Assembly: GCA_024638885.1 (NCBI GenBank)
Contig: JAHEJL010000001.1
Location: 87,001 to 151,000 of the forward strand
Source of the DNA: Coraliomargarita sp.
GTDB lineage: Bacteria; Verrucomicrobiota; Verrucomicrobiia; Opitutales; UBA953
Length of the DNA stretch: 64,000 nucleotides
Direction of reading: 5' to 3'
Each line of letters opens with the position of its first letter. Position 1 is the first letter of the stretch. Position numbers and translations under genes: made by a program. This document shows positions 1 through 7,652 of this stretch, piece after piece. The notes beneath the pieces were generated by a model that worked only from the letters and a program-made list of their open reading frames with translations, ran no database searches and was not told the origin of the DNA.

Positions 1-103
1 GCGTACGGCTTCCCTTCAGGAAAGGCAGGTAAAGCTGGTAGCGACCGCGGAACACGTCCCCAGCGTGGCGACGGGCCCTGCGGGTGGAAATACCAAATCT
101 TTC

Positions 104-1153
104 CTATTTCTTCTTCGGGAAGGCGACCGAGAGCGCGATGGCGAGGGCCAGGATGAACCCGATGACGGAAAGGGAGACCGAGGTCGGCACATGCACCTTG
201 CCTTCATGCAGCAGGAACGCCGGGACCCATCCGCCGAGCTGGCCGGCCGGCTGGCCGATGCCCGCCGCCCACGGCAGGATCATCTTGAGGCCGATGAAGA
301 CCAGGATGAAGGACAGGGCCGGCTTGAGGAAGCGGAAGAGGTGCATGAAGCCCGAGATCGCGAAATACATCGAACGGAGGCCCATGATGGCGAAGATATT
401 GGAAGTGAAGGCGATGAAGCGCTTCTCCTCGATCGGCATGCCCGCCGGCAGGATGCCGAGCACCGCCGGGATGGAGTCGATCGCGAACAGCAGGTCGGTG
501 CTCTCGATGACGAGGAGCACCACGAAGAGCGGCGTGAAGACGCGGCGGCCGTCCTCGAGCGCGACGAAGGCCTCGCCGTGCAGGCGGTTCGTGACCGGGA
601 GGAAACGGCGGACCATGCGGACGACGAAGTTCTCCTCGACGCCCTTGCCGTCATGCTCATCGCCGGCGAAGGCCATCTTCAGGCCGGTGAAGAGGAGGAA
701 GGCGCCGAACAGCGGCAGGAGGAGCGCGAAGCGGTCGACGGCGGCGATGCCGGCGACGATGAACACCGCGCGCATGGCAACGGCCCCGAGGATGCCCCAG
801 AACAGCACGCGGTGCTGCAGGCGCTCGGGGATGCCGAAGTGGGCGAAGACCAGGATGAAGATGAAGAGGTTGTCCACCGACAGGGCGAGCTCCAGGACGT
901 AGCCGGCCGCGAAGAGCTCGGCGTCCTCGGGACCGCGCCAGGCGGAGAGGAGGAAGCCGAAGGCGACGGCGAGCGAGACCCAGACCACGCACCAGGCGAC
1001 GGCCTCCTTGAAGGAGGGCGCCTCGTTCGAGTTCTTCTTGAAGACGCCCAGGTCGAGGGCGAGCATCAGCCCGACGAACCCGAGGAAAGCTCCCCACGCC
1101 CAATGCGGAATCACCAACGGAGCCTCGGCGGCGGCGGAAAGGGCGGCGAACAT
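104..1153 (-). CDS. terC: TerC/Alx family integral membrane protein
   Basis: Polytopic inner-membrane protein of 349 residues with about eight to nine hydrophobic segments along its length. The intramembrane acidic residues typical of TerC/Alx are visible: D34 in the first helix, D94 in SVDNLFIF, and D220 and D226 in ESTDLLFAIDSIPA. Members of this family (E. coli Alx, YkoY, YceF) are linked to manganese or other metal-ion efflux and, by name only, to tellurite resistance; the ion is not predictable here. The length matches Alx-like members. The ATG start lies 28 nt behind a TTGACT hexamer, so the mRNA leader would be very short. The gene stands alone, converging on nothing visible: the 103 bases at the window's left edge hold no gene I can support. 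Family assignment is secure, substrate is not. Confidence 0.93.
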   Translation of the reverse strand: MFAALSAAAEAPLVIPHWAWGAFLGFVGLMLALDLGVFKKNSNEAPSFKEAVAWCVVWVSLAVAFGFLLSAWRGPEDAELFAAGYVLELALSVDNLFIFILVFAHFGIPERLQHRVLFWGILGAVAMRAVFIVAGIAAVDRFALLLPLFGAFLLFTGLKMAFAGDEHDGKGVEENFVVRMVRRFLPVTNRLHGEAFVALEDGRRVFTPLFVVLLVIESTDLLFAIDSIPAVLGILPAGMPIEEKRFIAFTSNIFAIMGLRSMYFAISGFMHLFRFLKPALSFILVFIGLKMILPWAAGIGQPAGQLGGWVPAFLLHEGKVHVPTSVSLSVIGFILALAIALSVAFPKKK

Positions 1154-1160
1154 GCCTTTG

Positions 1161-1187
1161 AAGTTAACCTAAACAGGGGGGAGTCAA
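1161..1187 (-). promoter_or_regulatory. Candidate promoter of terC
   Basis: On the minus strand TTGACT (1187-1182) is followed after 15 nt by TAACTT (1166-1161). Predicted transcription would begin almost at the ATG at 1153. The -35 hexamer sits in the same cTTGACTcyCC context as those upstream of the cimA leader and rpsP. Confidence 0.4.
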
Positions 1188-1246
1188 GCCAGCCCGACCG
1201 ATGCGGGCTTGCCCGCCCTGCCCCGCCCCGGCTTACTACCCGTCGC

Positions 1247-1317
1247 GTTCCCGTAGTTCAACGGATAGAACATTGGTTTCCTAAACCGAGGATGTGGGTT
1301 CGATTCCCGCCGGGGAC
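1247..1317 (+). tRNA. tRNA-Arg (anticodon CCT)
   Basis: A full cloverleaf can be folded. The acceptor GTTCCCG pairs with CGGGGAC (one T-G pair). The D stem is GTTC/GAAC. The anticodon stem TTGGT/ACCGA encloses loop TTCCTAA, giving anticodon CCT, which reads AGG. The T arm is GTGGG-TTCGATT-CCCGC. No CCA is encoded. It sits alone on the plus strand between two minus-strand genes. Confidence 0.93.
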
Positions 1318-1335
1318 AGCGACGCGGACCGCAGG

Positions 1336-2490
1336 CTACTTCTTCAGACGATAGCCCTGGATCCGCGTGTTCGGCGACCGGCGGTAGATCGAGTCCACGT
1401 CCTTGAGCTGCATCAGCGCCCACGGCGCGAGGATGCTGTCGCCGTTCTTGGTCAGCACGATGTCGTCGGCGATCTGGACGCAGGTATGCAGGCCTTCGCC
1501 TTCGTCCAGGAAGCAGAGCACGTCGCCGAACCGATACGGGGCGTCGACGACCTCGTAATCCTTCAGGAGATGCTCGGCGGCCAGCTTGGTGTCGAGGTAG
1601 ACGTCCTTGGGCGTGGCGTTGAAGAAGTTCAGCGAGGTCCAGTGGCAATCCGGGAAGCGGCCCTTCAGGCCGAGTTCCATCTCCGGGAAAGTGTACGCGC
1701 GCTGACGGATGAGCGGCGGCAGGAAGTGGGTGATGTCCACCGTCTGGCGGGCGCGGCGTTCCGTGATCGCCTTGATGAAGGCCAGGCGCGAAGAGTCTTC
1801 CTGGCCGCTCGTCCAGTAACCGATGAAAGCCTTGCGGTCGGCCGTCAGGGGGAGGCGGAGCTCGACGACGAGGCTGCGCACGCGCGTGATGGAACGGAAG
1901 ACGGCGTTCACCTCGTCCGGCGTCTTGGCCAGCCCCAGCAGGGCCTGCACGTCGCTGAACACCAAGGCGCCGCCGCGCTTCCAGAGCAGCCGACGGAATA
2001 AGGCCTGCTGCGCCGGCGTGAGCGCGACGCCCTGCATCCAGTCGTCGACGTCCCCGCCCAGGATGTATACCGGGTCGCGCTGGTATTCGTTGGCCGGACA
2101 CTTCGCGAGCTCGAGATAAAGGGCGCCACGCGCCTCCGGGGAGATCGCCTCCAGGTCGGCGACCTCGGGCAGCAGCACGACGCTGTTGCCGGTCGTGACG
2201 AGCCGGACGGGACTGAACAGGCGCTCGATGACGGCCTCCGGCACCTTGGCCTTGGCCAGGGTCTCGCGGACGGCGGCGGGCGTGGTCTGCTCGAAGGTCC
2301 AGCGGGTGACCGTGCTCGGCTTCGCGACGACGGCCAGGAGGCTCTCCGGCGGCTCGAGGTAGACCGTGCGGACCTCCAGGTCGCCCCAAGGGCCGGACTT
2401 GGCCGTCCACATCGGCTCCACGGCGGCGCCGACGACCCCGCAGCAGACAGCGGCCAGGAGGCCGAGGAAGCGAGGAAGGCGGGAATTCAC
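1336..2490 (-). CDS. Exported protein with C-terminal NlpC/P60-like motif
   Basis: A 384-residue protein starting at GTG. A hydrophobic N-terminus (residues 5-23, ending in VVGAA) looks like a signal peptide. The middle (about 30-260) is not a family I recognise. The last 110 residues resemble a papain-like NlpC/P60 fold: C282 in DCHWTSLNFF begins a helix, followed by a strand-rich segment GDVLCFLDEGEGLHTCVQIA with H335, then a polar strand VLTKNG and the PWALMQL tail often seen in secreted members of that fold. If correct, C282 and H335 would be the catalytic pair and the protein would be periplasmic, acting on peptide or amide bonds in the envelope. That is inference; the name hypothetical protein would be equally defensible. 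It is monocistronic, downstream of and opposite to tRNA-Arg. Confidence 0.75.
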   Translation of the reverse strand: MNSRLPRFLGLLAAVCCGVVGAAVEPMWTAKSGPWGDLEVRTVYLEPPESLLAVVAKPSTVTRWTFEQTTPAAVRETLAKAKVPEAVIERLFSPVRLVTTGNSVVLLPEVADLEAISPEARGALYLELAKCPANEYQRDPVYILGGDVDDWMQGVALTPAQQALFRRLLWKRGGALVFSDVQALLGLAKTPDEVNAVFRSITRVRSLVVELRLPLTADRKAFIGYWTSGQEDSSRLAFIKAITERRARQTVDITHFLPPLIRQRAYTFPEMELGLKGRFPDCHWTSLNFFNATPKDVYLDTKLAAEHLLKDYEVVDAPYRFGDVLCFLDEGEGLHTCVQIADDIVLTKNGDSILAPWALMQLKDVDSIYRRSPNTRIQGYRLKK

Positions 2491-2625
2491 GACTTTTTAA
2501 CAATCATCCCGCCCGGAAGTTCCAGCCAAATATTATGATTAATATCACAGCTCGGCGGAACCCGCGGCGGGGTTTCGCATTGTCGGGGCGGCGCTTTCGC
2601 CGCACGGATAGGGACCTTTTCCGCC

Positions 2626-3792
2626 GTGCCCCGACCCAAGACCAAGAAAGCCGCCGCCCCCGCGCGCGGCCGCGCCTCCGCCAAACCTTCCGCCCGCCGC
2701 GCCGCCAAGCCCGCGAAACGCCAGGCCGACGCCGCCTCCACCTCCACGCCCGAGGCCGCCAAGGCCCAGCCGAACCAGCGCATCGGCGTGCTGGTCGACG
2801 CCGACAACGTCTCGCACCAGCACCTGCCCACCCTGCGCCGCTTCATCGGCGAGACGGAGATCTCCGCCGCCCGCGCCTACGGCGACTTCCACGGCCGCCT
2901 CAGCGGCTGGCGCGCCGCCGCCCAGGACTGGCCCGAGCTCGAGCTCGTCGACCAGCGCAGCTACACGCCCGGCAAGAACGCCGCCGACATGCGCCTGACG
3001 ATCGACGCGGTGAAGCTGATGGCCGGACCGAACCCGCCCACGACGCTCATCTTCGTCACGAACGACAGCGACTTCACGCCGGTGGTCGAGGACGCGAAGC
3101 GCCTCGGCGTCCGTATCATCGTGATGGGCGAACGCACGCACAAGGCGCTCCGCTCCACGGCCCATCACTACCTGAACCTCTCCGAGCTCCGCGAACGCAT
3201 GGACAAGGAGCAGGCCGCGAAGTCCGACCCGCGCCTCGCCCTCGGCCTCATCGCCCAGGCCCTCCGCGCGCTCGCCCCGAAGGCCAACAAGGAGGTCGGC
3301 GCCCTGCTCGACCAGTTCGAAAAGATGCTGCCGGAACTCCGCTTCGCCGACGCCCCGCGCCCGGCGCGTGAGGCCGGCCCCCGCCGCGAAGCCCGTCCGG
3401 AACGCCCTCAGCGCGAACCGCGCCCGGCCCGTGAGCCGCGCGCCCCGCGCGAAGCCCGCCCGCCGCAGGACAACGCCGGCCAGGATTATCGCGACCGCCC
3501 GAACCTCACCTCGGCCCAGCAGGCCCAAGGCAAGGCCGAGGCCGACCAGCGCCGCGCGCAGCTGCTCGCCCGCAACGACATCATCGAAGCGCTCGTCGAC
3601 GTCGCCACGGGCCTCGCGCCCGCCGGCGAATGGCTGAAGGTCGAGGTCATCAAGAAGTTCCTGCTGCAGGAGCATCCCGGCCTCGAGGCGAACGCCCCGC
3701 GCTACGCGAAGTTCTACCGCATGCTCGAGGACACCGGACGTTTCGACGTCCAGCTCCAGGGCTCGACGGTGATGGCCCGCCTGAAGGAGTAA
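2626..3792 (+). CDS. NYN domain protein with C-terminal OST-HTH/LOTUS domain
   Basis: A 388-residue, probably cytosolic RNA-binding nuclease-like protein. Residues 1-48 are a Lys/Ala/Pro-rich basic tail. Residues 50-190 form a LabA-like NYN (PIN-related) domain: GVLVDADNVS (D58, D60), a KNAADMRL segment with D121, and FVTNDSDF with D147 and D149, the acidic cluster expected to bind Mg2+. An Arg/Pro/Glu-rich linker (about 235-310) leads to residues 315-388, which fit an OST-HTH/LOTUS RNA-binding domain (EWLKVEVIKKFL and FDVQLQG). The NYN plus LOTUS architecture is known in bacteria, and the eukaryotic relatives MARF1 and Limkain act in RNA decay. Start codon is GTG; the upstream 135 bp is a divergent promoter region. 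RNase activity is inferred from conserved acidic residues; no substrate is indicated. Confidence 0.88.
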   Translation: MPRPKTKKAAAPARGRASAKPSARRAAKPAKRQADAASTSTPEAAKAQPNQRIGVLVDADNVSHQHLPTLRRFIGETEISAARAYGDFHGRLSGWRAAAQDWPELELVDQRSYTPGKNAADMRLTIDAVKLMAGPNPPTTLIFVTNDSDFTPVVEDAKRLGVRIIVMGERTHKALRSTAHHYLNLSELRERMDKEQAAKSDPRLALGLIAQALRALAPKANKEVGALLDQFEKMLPELRFADAPRPAREAGPRREARPERPQREPRPAREPRAPREARPPQDNAGQDYRDRPNLTSAQQAQGKAEADQRRAQLLARNDIIEALVDVATGLAPAGEWLKVEVIKKFLLQEHPGLEANAPRYAKFYRMLEDTGRFDVQLQGSTVMARLKE

Positions 3793-3795
3793 GCC

Positions 3796-4785
3796 TTACT
3801 TCCCGATCGTCCGGGCGAGGAAATCGAGCGTCGGCGCGAGCAGGTCGGGCTTATCCGACGCGCTCCGGACTTCCGTGCCGGCGACCACGCCCGTGCGCTT
3901 CCAGCTTTTGCCTTTCGGATGGAGGTCGAAGGTGTGCGGAGCTCCGGCGACGACGATGTATTCGTACGGAACCTTCGCTGCGCGCAAGGCCTTGGCCATG
4001 TCGTCCGACTGCGCGATATCGACCGTGGTATCGGCCGTGCCATGCAGGATGAGCACCGCCGGGTCCTGCGGGTCGCACTGGAGTTCGGGCAGGTAGGCCT
4101 GCTGCTCAGCGGAGGTCGCGCCGACCACGTCGCCCTTGCCGTGCTTGGAGAAGTTCACGACGCCGTACATGTCGATGACGGCGGAGACCTTCGCGGAGAC
4201 TTTCGCCGCCGGATCGCCGCCCGGGCCGGCCTTGTCGTCGGACAGACCGACCATCAGCGCGAGGTAACCGCCGGCCGAGCCGCCTGCGACGGCGATCCTG
4301 TCCGGATTGACGCCAAGCTCCTTGGCGTGCGCGCGCACCCAGCGGACGGCGTCGCGGCAGTCCTTGATGTTCTGCGGCCAGACGCCTTCCTTCGACTTGG
4401 GGCCGAGTACGTAATTGCAGCTGACGACGACGTAGCCGGCGCGGCAGAGGTCGGCGCTCACGCTGGCGGAGCGATACTCGGCCTTGTCGCCGCCGGTGAA
4501 GCCGCCGCCATGGATGAAGACCACCGCCGGCCGGTCGGCACGCGCGGCCCCGGCGGGGAAATAGAGGTCGAGCTTCTCCTTGCGGTCAGCGCCGAGGAAG
4601 GCGATGTCGCTCAGGCGATAGACCGGGTTAGCCGAATCAACCGAGGCATAGGCCGCCTTGGCCAAGGCCGGCACCTGAGCGGCATCGACCTTCTCGCCCG
4701 GCTTAGCCAGCTCCCGGATGCCGAGCTTGGAGACATCTGCGGCGAACAAGGAAGATACGACGAGGAGCAGGAGGAGCGGACGCAT
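3796..4785 (-). CDS. Secreted alpha/beta hydrolase (esterase/lipase, BD-FAE/HSL type)
   Basis: 329 residues with a clear signal peptide (MRPLLLLLVVSSLFAA, cleavage near 16), so periplasmic or secreted. It carries the oxyanion-hole motif HGGG at 92-95, the nucleophile elbow GGSAGG with S170, an Asp at 252 in HGTADTTV, and a His at 284 in GAPHTFDLH. That is a complete Ser-Asp-His triad of the hormone-sensitive-lipase/BD-FAE esterase class, whose PVC members are often found near polysaccharide-degradation genes and remove acetyl or feruloyl groups. The substrate cannot be read from sequence. It lies downstream of cimA on the same strand, but a perfect 14-bp hairpin and its own promoter-like TTGACT/TAGAAA pair lie between them, so it is probably transcribed separately. 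Confidence 0.9.
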   Translation of the reverse strand: MRPLLLLLVVSSLFAADVSKLGIRELAKPGEKVDAAQVPALAKAAYASVDSANPVYRLSDIAFLGADRKEKLDLYFPAGAARADRPAVVFIHGGGFTGGDKAEYRSASVSADLCRAGYVVVSCNYVLGPKSKEGVWPQNIKDCRDAVRWVRAHAKELGVNPDRIAVAGGSAGGYLALMVGLSDDKAGPGGDPAAKVSAKVSAVIDMYGVVNFSKHGKGDVVGATSAEQQAYLPELQCDPQDPAVLILHGTADTTVDIAQSDDMAKALRAAKVPYEYIVVAGAPHTFDLHPKGKSWKRTGVVAGTEVRSASDKPDLLAPTLDFLARTIGK

Positions 4786-4786
4786 G

Positions 4787-4819
4787 AAGGGCGGGGTAGA
4801 TGGTTTCTACCCCGCCCTT
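4787..4819. repeat. Perfect 14-bp inverted repeat abutting the esterase start codon
   Basis: AAGGGCGGGGTAGA (4787-4800) and its exact complement (4806-4819) flank a 5-nt loop; the repeat ends one base before the esterase ATG. It could terminate cimA transcription, although no T tract follows, or act as an operator because the esterase's predicted -10 (4804-4809) lies inside it. Confidence 0.85.
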
Positions 4820-4831
4820 GAAGGCAGTCAA
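4804..4831 (-). promoter_or_regulatory. Candidate esterase promoter
   Basis: TTGACT (4831-4826), a 16-nt spacer and TAGAAA (4809-4804) on the minus strand. The -10 falls in the loop and arm of the palindrome at 4787-4819. Confidence 0.45.
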
Positions 4832-4845
4832 CGGTCAGCCGGAGC

Positions 4846-6405
4846 TCAGGACAGCGCGTGCGCGTAGCCGTCGACGATCGCCTGCAAGGAGGCTTCGACG
4901 AGGTTTTCGCTGACGCCGACCGTGCCCCAGGAGGCCTTGCCGTCGGAAGAACGGATGACCACGCGGGTCTTGGCCGCGGTGCCGTCGGAACCGCCGAGGA
5001 TGCGGACCTTATAATCCACCAGGCTGACCTTCGCGAGCTTCGGGAAGGACTTCACGAGCGCGGCGCGCAGGGCCTGGTCGAGGGCGTGCACCGGGCCGTC
5101 GCCTTCGGCGACCGTGAGGGTCTCCTTGCCGGCGATGCCGACGCGGACCACGGCTTCGCAGTAGGCCGAGCCCTTGGCGCCGCGCGCGGTGACGTGATAG
5201 GAAGCGACCTCGAAGGGCGCGGCCTTGCTCTTGCCGATGTGGCGACGGAGCAGGAGCGCGAGCGAGGCTTCGGCGTCCTCGAAGCTCCAGCCGCCGTGCT
5301 CGAGCTTCTTCAGCTCGTCGAGGGCGGTGGCGGTGGCGGGCGAATCGCGGTCGAGGTCGATGCCGAGGGACTTCGCCTTGAGGACGATGTTGCTGCGGCC
5401 GGACTGGTCGCTGACGAGCACCGTACGCTCGTTGCCGACGACGGTCGGATCGACATGCTCGTAGGCGGCGGAGAACTTGCGGACGGCGTCGACGTGCGTG
5501 CCGCCCTTGTGGGCGAAGGCCGCGGTGCCGACCCACGGACGACGCGGATCGGGGGCGAGGTTGGCGACGCCGTCGACGAAGCGCGAAAGGCCGGCGAGGC
5601 CCTTGAGCGAGGTCGCCGGGACGCACTTCCAGCCGAACTTCAGCTGGGCGCACGGGATGACGGCGGTGAGGTCGCAGTTGCCCGTACGTTCGCCGATGCC
5701 GTTGACGGTGCCCTGGACGTGCGAAGCGCCGGCTTCGAGCGAAGCGAGGGCGTTGGCGAGGCCGAGGCCGGCGTCGTCATGGGTATGGATGCCGACGGGG
5801 GTCTTCTTGAGCGCGGCGAGGGCGGCGCGGGTGGCCGCGGCGACTTCGGAAGGCAAGGAGCCGCCGTTGGTGTCGCAGAGCACCACGCGGTCGGCGCCGC
5901 CTTCGACGGCGGCCAGCATGGAGGCGATGGCGTAGGCCGGATCTTCCTTCCAGCCGTCGATGGCGTGTTCGCAATCGTAGACGACCTCGCGGCGATGCGA
6001 CTTCAGGAAGGCGACCGTGTCGCGGATCATCTCGAGATTCTCCTCAGGCGAGCAGCGGAGCACTTCGCGGACGTGGAGGACGGAGGTCTTGCCATAGATC
6101 GTGACCACCGGGGTGTCGACCTCGAGGAGGCCGCGGACCTGGGCGTCTTCGGAGGCGCGCACGCCCTTGCGGCGGGTCGAGCCGAAGGCCGCCAGCTTGG
6201 CATGCTTGAACTTGATCTTCTTGGCGCGGGCGAAGAACTCGACGTCGCGGGGGTTGGAGCCCGGCCAGCCGCCTTCGATGTAGGTCATGCCGAAGCGCTC
6301 GAGCTCGGCGGCGATGCGCAGCTTGTCATCGACGGAGAAATGAATGCCCTGCCCCTGCGAGCCGTCGCGGAGGGTGGTATCATAGATTTCGATGGAGCGT
6401 GCCAT
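4846..6405 (-). CDS. cimA: (R)-citramalate synthase
   Basis: 519 residues. It condenses acetyl-CoA with pyruvate to (R)-citramalate, the first step of the threonine-independent route to 2-oxobutyrate and isoleucine. The N-terminal DRE-TIM barrel (about 1-275) shows the TTLRDGSQG motif (10-18) and metal-binding HTHDD (207-211). The C-terminal LeuA-type regulatory domain (about 385-519) normally binds isoleucine for feedback inhibition. Sequences such as EIYDTTLRDGSQGQGIHFS are characteristic of the citramalate-synthase branch (TIGR00977 type) rather than of 2-isopropylmalate synthase. The ATG start is preceded by a roughly 90-nt leader containing overlapping hairpins and a 29-codon Ile-rich ORF (6499-6588), which argues for attenuation by isoleucine. 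The gene appears monocistronic; leuCDB, which would complete the pathway, are not in the window. Confidence 0.95.
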   Translation of the reverse strand: MARSIEIYDTTLRDGSQGQGIHFSVDDKLRIAAELERFGMTYIEGGWPGSNPRDVEFFARAKKIKFKHAKLAAFGSTRRKGVRASEDAQVRGLLEVDTPVVTIYGKTSVLHVREVLRCSPEENLEMIRDTVAFLKSHRREVVYDCEHAIDGWKEDPAYAIASMLAAVEGGADRVVLCDTNGGSLPSEVAAATRAALAALKKTPVGIHTHDDAGLGLANALASLEAGASHVQGTVNGIGERTGNCDLTAVIPCAQLKFGWKCVPATSLKGLAGLSRFVDGVANLAPDPRRPWVGTAAFAHKGGTHVDAVRKFSAAYEHVDPTVVGNERTVLVSDQSGRSNIVLKAKSLGIDLDRDSPATATALDELKKLEHGGWSFEDAEASLALLLRRHIGKSKAAPFEVASYHVTARGAKGSAYCEAVVRVGIAGKETLTVAEGDGPVHALDQALRAALVKSFPKLAKVSLVDYKVRILGGSDGTAAKTRVVIRSSDGKASWGTVGVSENLVEASLQAIVDGYAHALS

Positions 6406-6442
6406 GGTGGTGTGGGTGGGAAAGAGGTGTAAAGGGAGGGGG

Positions 6443-6508
6443 CCGTTCCGGGCGCCGCGGAACGGGGAGTCGCCCGTCGGGCGTTCCGTTCAGCGGGCTT
6501 AGAGCCCG
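6443..6508 (-). promoter_or_regulatory. Attenuator-like alternative hairpins upstream of cimA
   Basis: Between the leader peptide and cimA, reading on the minus strand, segment A (CGGAACG, 6488-6482), segment B (CGTTCCG, 6464-6458, extending to 6465 as CCGTTCCG) and segment C (GGAACGG, 6449-6443) are exact complements, so B can pair with A or with C but not both. A further 6-bp hairpin (6508-6503 with 6499-6494, 3-nt loop) spans the leader stop codon. This is the pairing logic of classical amino-acid attenuators. No U run follows C, so the B:C form may act through Rho or on translation rather than as an intrinsic terminator. Confidence 0.75.
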
Positions 6509-6588
6509 ATGATGGTAATAATCGCCGGAATGATGGCACGACCGGCCGCGAAGCGGAGGGAGGTCGAAGACTGGGCCAGGGATTCCAT
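6499..6588 (-). CDS. Isoleucine-rich leader peptide of cimA
   Basis: A 29-codon ORF from ATG (6588) to TAA (6499). Its last eleven residues read AIIPAIITIIG-L in effect, with six Ile codons (ATC or ATT) between codons 19 and 27, directly before the stop. Ile-rich leaders of this kind precede ilv operons in enterobacteria, where ribosome stalling at Ile codons changes the folding of the downstream RNA. Here the downstream gene is citramalate synthase, a committed enzyme of isoleucine synthesis, and mutually exclusive hairpins follow immediately. A weak purine-rich site (CAGGG) lies about 8 nt before the ATG, and a TTGACT hexamer lies 36 nt upstream (6630-6625). It does not look like an ordinary small protein. 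The ORF, codon placement and hairpins are seen directly; regulation is inferred. Confidence 0.8.
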   Translation of the reverse strand: MESLAQSSTSLRFAAGRAIIPAIITIIGL

Positions 6589-6695
6589 GACGAGGGCCCT
6601 GACTCCAAGGGCGGAGGCTTGGAGAGTCAAAGGCAAAGGAGCCCGAAGCGGGTCGATGCTCGCCAAAAGCCCCATAAATGCCCATTAATCGCCCC

Positions 6696-7448
6696 ATGCG
6701 CCGCCTCGCCGCCCTCTTCCTCCTCCTGGCGGGCGCCGTCTCCGCGCAGGCCCAGTGGCAGATCTTCGCCGAGAAACTGCCCAAGCCCGGCACCTGGGCG
6801 CGCTACCAGCACGAGACGCTGCGCGACGGCAAGGTCGTCTCGAAGACCGAACTCAGCCTCTCCATCCGCCAGGGCCTGGACGTCGGTGGCAAGCCGCACG
6901 TCTGGTTCACCGTCGAGCCCGTCGGCTGGCTCGGTTCGCGCGAACAGGCGCCGCTGCGTCTGCTGCTGAGCGCGGACATGGATCGCACGCGCGCCAGCCG
7001 CCTGATCGAGAACTCGCAGGAGATCGTCTTCTCCAATCCCGTCAAAGGCGCCTACCACATGACCCGCGAGGACATCGCCTGGGTGTCGAAGTGGGCCAAC
7101 CTCAGCTACACCAGCGAACTCCAGCCGGACGTGCCGGCGCAGGAAGCGATCGCGGCGGCCGGCAAGACGTTCGCCTGCGAGCGCCTGAAGATGCTTGCGA
7201 GCACCGTGACGGATCCGCCCATCGTGCCGAAGCAGACCATCGAGTTCAAAGGCACCGTCTGGCGCTCCGACCAAAGTCCGTTCGGCGTCGTCCGGGCGGA
7301 ATGGGTCGAGAAGACCACCAAGAAGGATCGCAACCGCGAGGAGACCCGACGCCTGACCTTGCTGGCCAGCGGCTGGGAGACGCCCCCGAGCGACCCCGTC
7401 GACCGCGGCCGGGACTTCTCGGTCTGGCGCCTGATCTTCGGACGCTGA
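6696..7448 (+). CDS. Exported protein of unknown function
   Basis: About 250 residues. I do not recognise the family. I chose the ATG at 6696 (MRRLAALFLLLAGAVSAQA, a clean signal peptide) over the in-frame ATG at 6678, because the intervening bases include an AT-rich ATTAAT that looks like promoter sequence. The mature part begins QWQIFAEKL and is mostly beta-strand-like, with many charged residues, one Cys in TFACERLKML, and no catalytic motif I can name. The pattern (lead-in PGTWARYQHETL, then TVWRSDQSPFGVVRAEW) resembles secreted proteins annotated only as hypothetical, similar in feel to DUF3108-like or LolA-like beta barrels, but I would not assign either. It is divergent from cimA and ends before a strong hairpin. 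Confidence 0.75.
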   Translation: MRRLAALFLLLAGAVSAQAQWQIFAEKLPKPGTWARYQHETLRDGKVVSKTELSLSIRQGLDVGGKPHVWFTVEPVGWLGSREQAPLRLLLSADMDRTRASRLIENSQEIVFSNPVKGAYHMTREDIAWVSKWANLSYTSELQPDVPAQEAIAAAGKTFACERLKMLASTVTDPPIVPKQTIEFKGTVWRSDQSPFGVVRAEWVEKTTKKDRNREETRRLTLLASGWETPPSDPVDRGRDFSVWRLIFGR

Positions 7449-7461
7449 TCCGCCCAAAGGA

Positions 7462-7493
7462 CCAGCCCACCCGGGTTGAATCGGATGGGCTGG
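7462..7493. terminator. Hairpin after the 6696-7448 gene
   Basis: CCAGCCCAcCCG pairs with CGGaTGGGCTGG around an 8-nt loop (11 of 12 positions paired). It separates the plus-strand gene from the minus-strand tRNA-Phe and could serve both directions. There is no long T tract. Confidence 0.6.
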
Positions 7494-7503
7494 CGTTAAA
7501 TGG

Positions 7504-7576
7504 TGGCCTGAGTCGGAATCGAACCAACGACACGACGCTCTTCAGGCGTCTGCTCTACCAACTGAGCTATCAGGCC
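7504..7576 (-). tRNA. tRNA-Phe (anticodon GAA)
   Basis: Reading the minus strand: acceptor GGCCTGA/TCAGGCC with discriminator A, D stem GCTC/GAGC, anticodon stem GACGC/GCGTC with loop CTGAAGA (anticodon GAA), and T arm GTTGG-TTCGATT-CCGAC. It is 73 nt long and no CCA is encoded. A TTGACA hexamer (7621-7616) lies 39 nt upstream. Confidence 0.96.
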
Positions 7577-7601
7577 AATCAACTGGACGTTAAGAAGGAC
7601 A

Positions 7602-7642
7602 AAGCCCCCCTCCCCTGTCAATCCGACAAGGAAGGAGGGCTT
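7602..7642 (-). terminator. Hairpin downstream of dapL
   Basis: An imperfect long inverted repeat (AAGCCC...CCTCC with GGAGG...GGGCTT) directly after dapL. Its loop contains the TTGACA that probably serves tRNA-Phe. The tail on the minus strand is TTTGTCC, so termination would be moderate. Confidence 0.5.
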
Positions 7643-7652
7643 AAAAAGGCCT

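Noticed and set aside
1..103. Possible gene end at the left edge
   Set aside because: No frame with family resemblance; the 63-codon minus-strand frame running through it is antisense-like, Ser/Arg-rich and overlaps terC.
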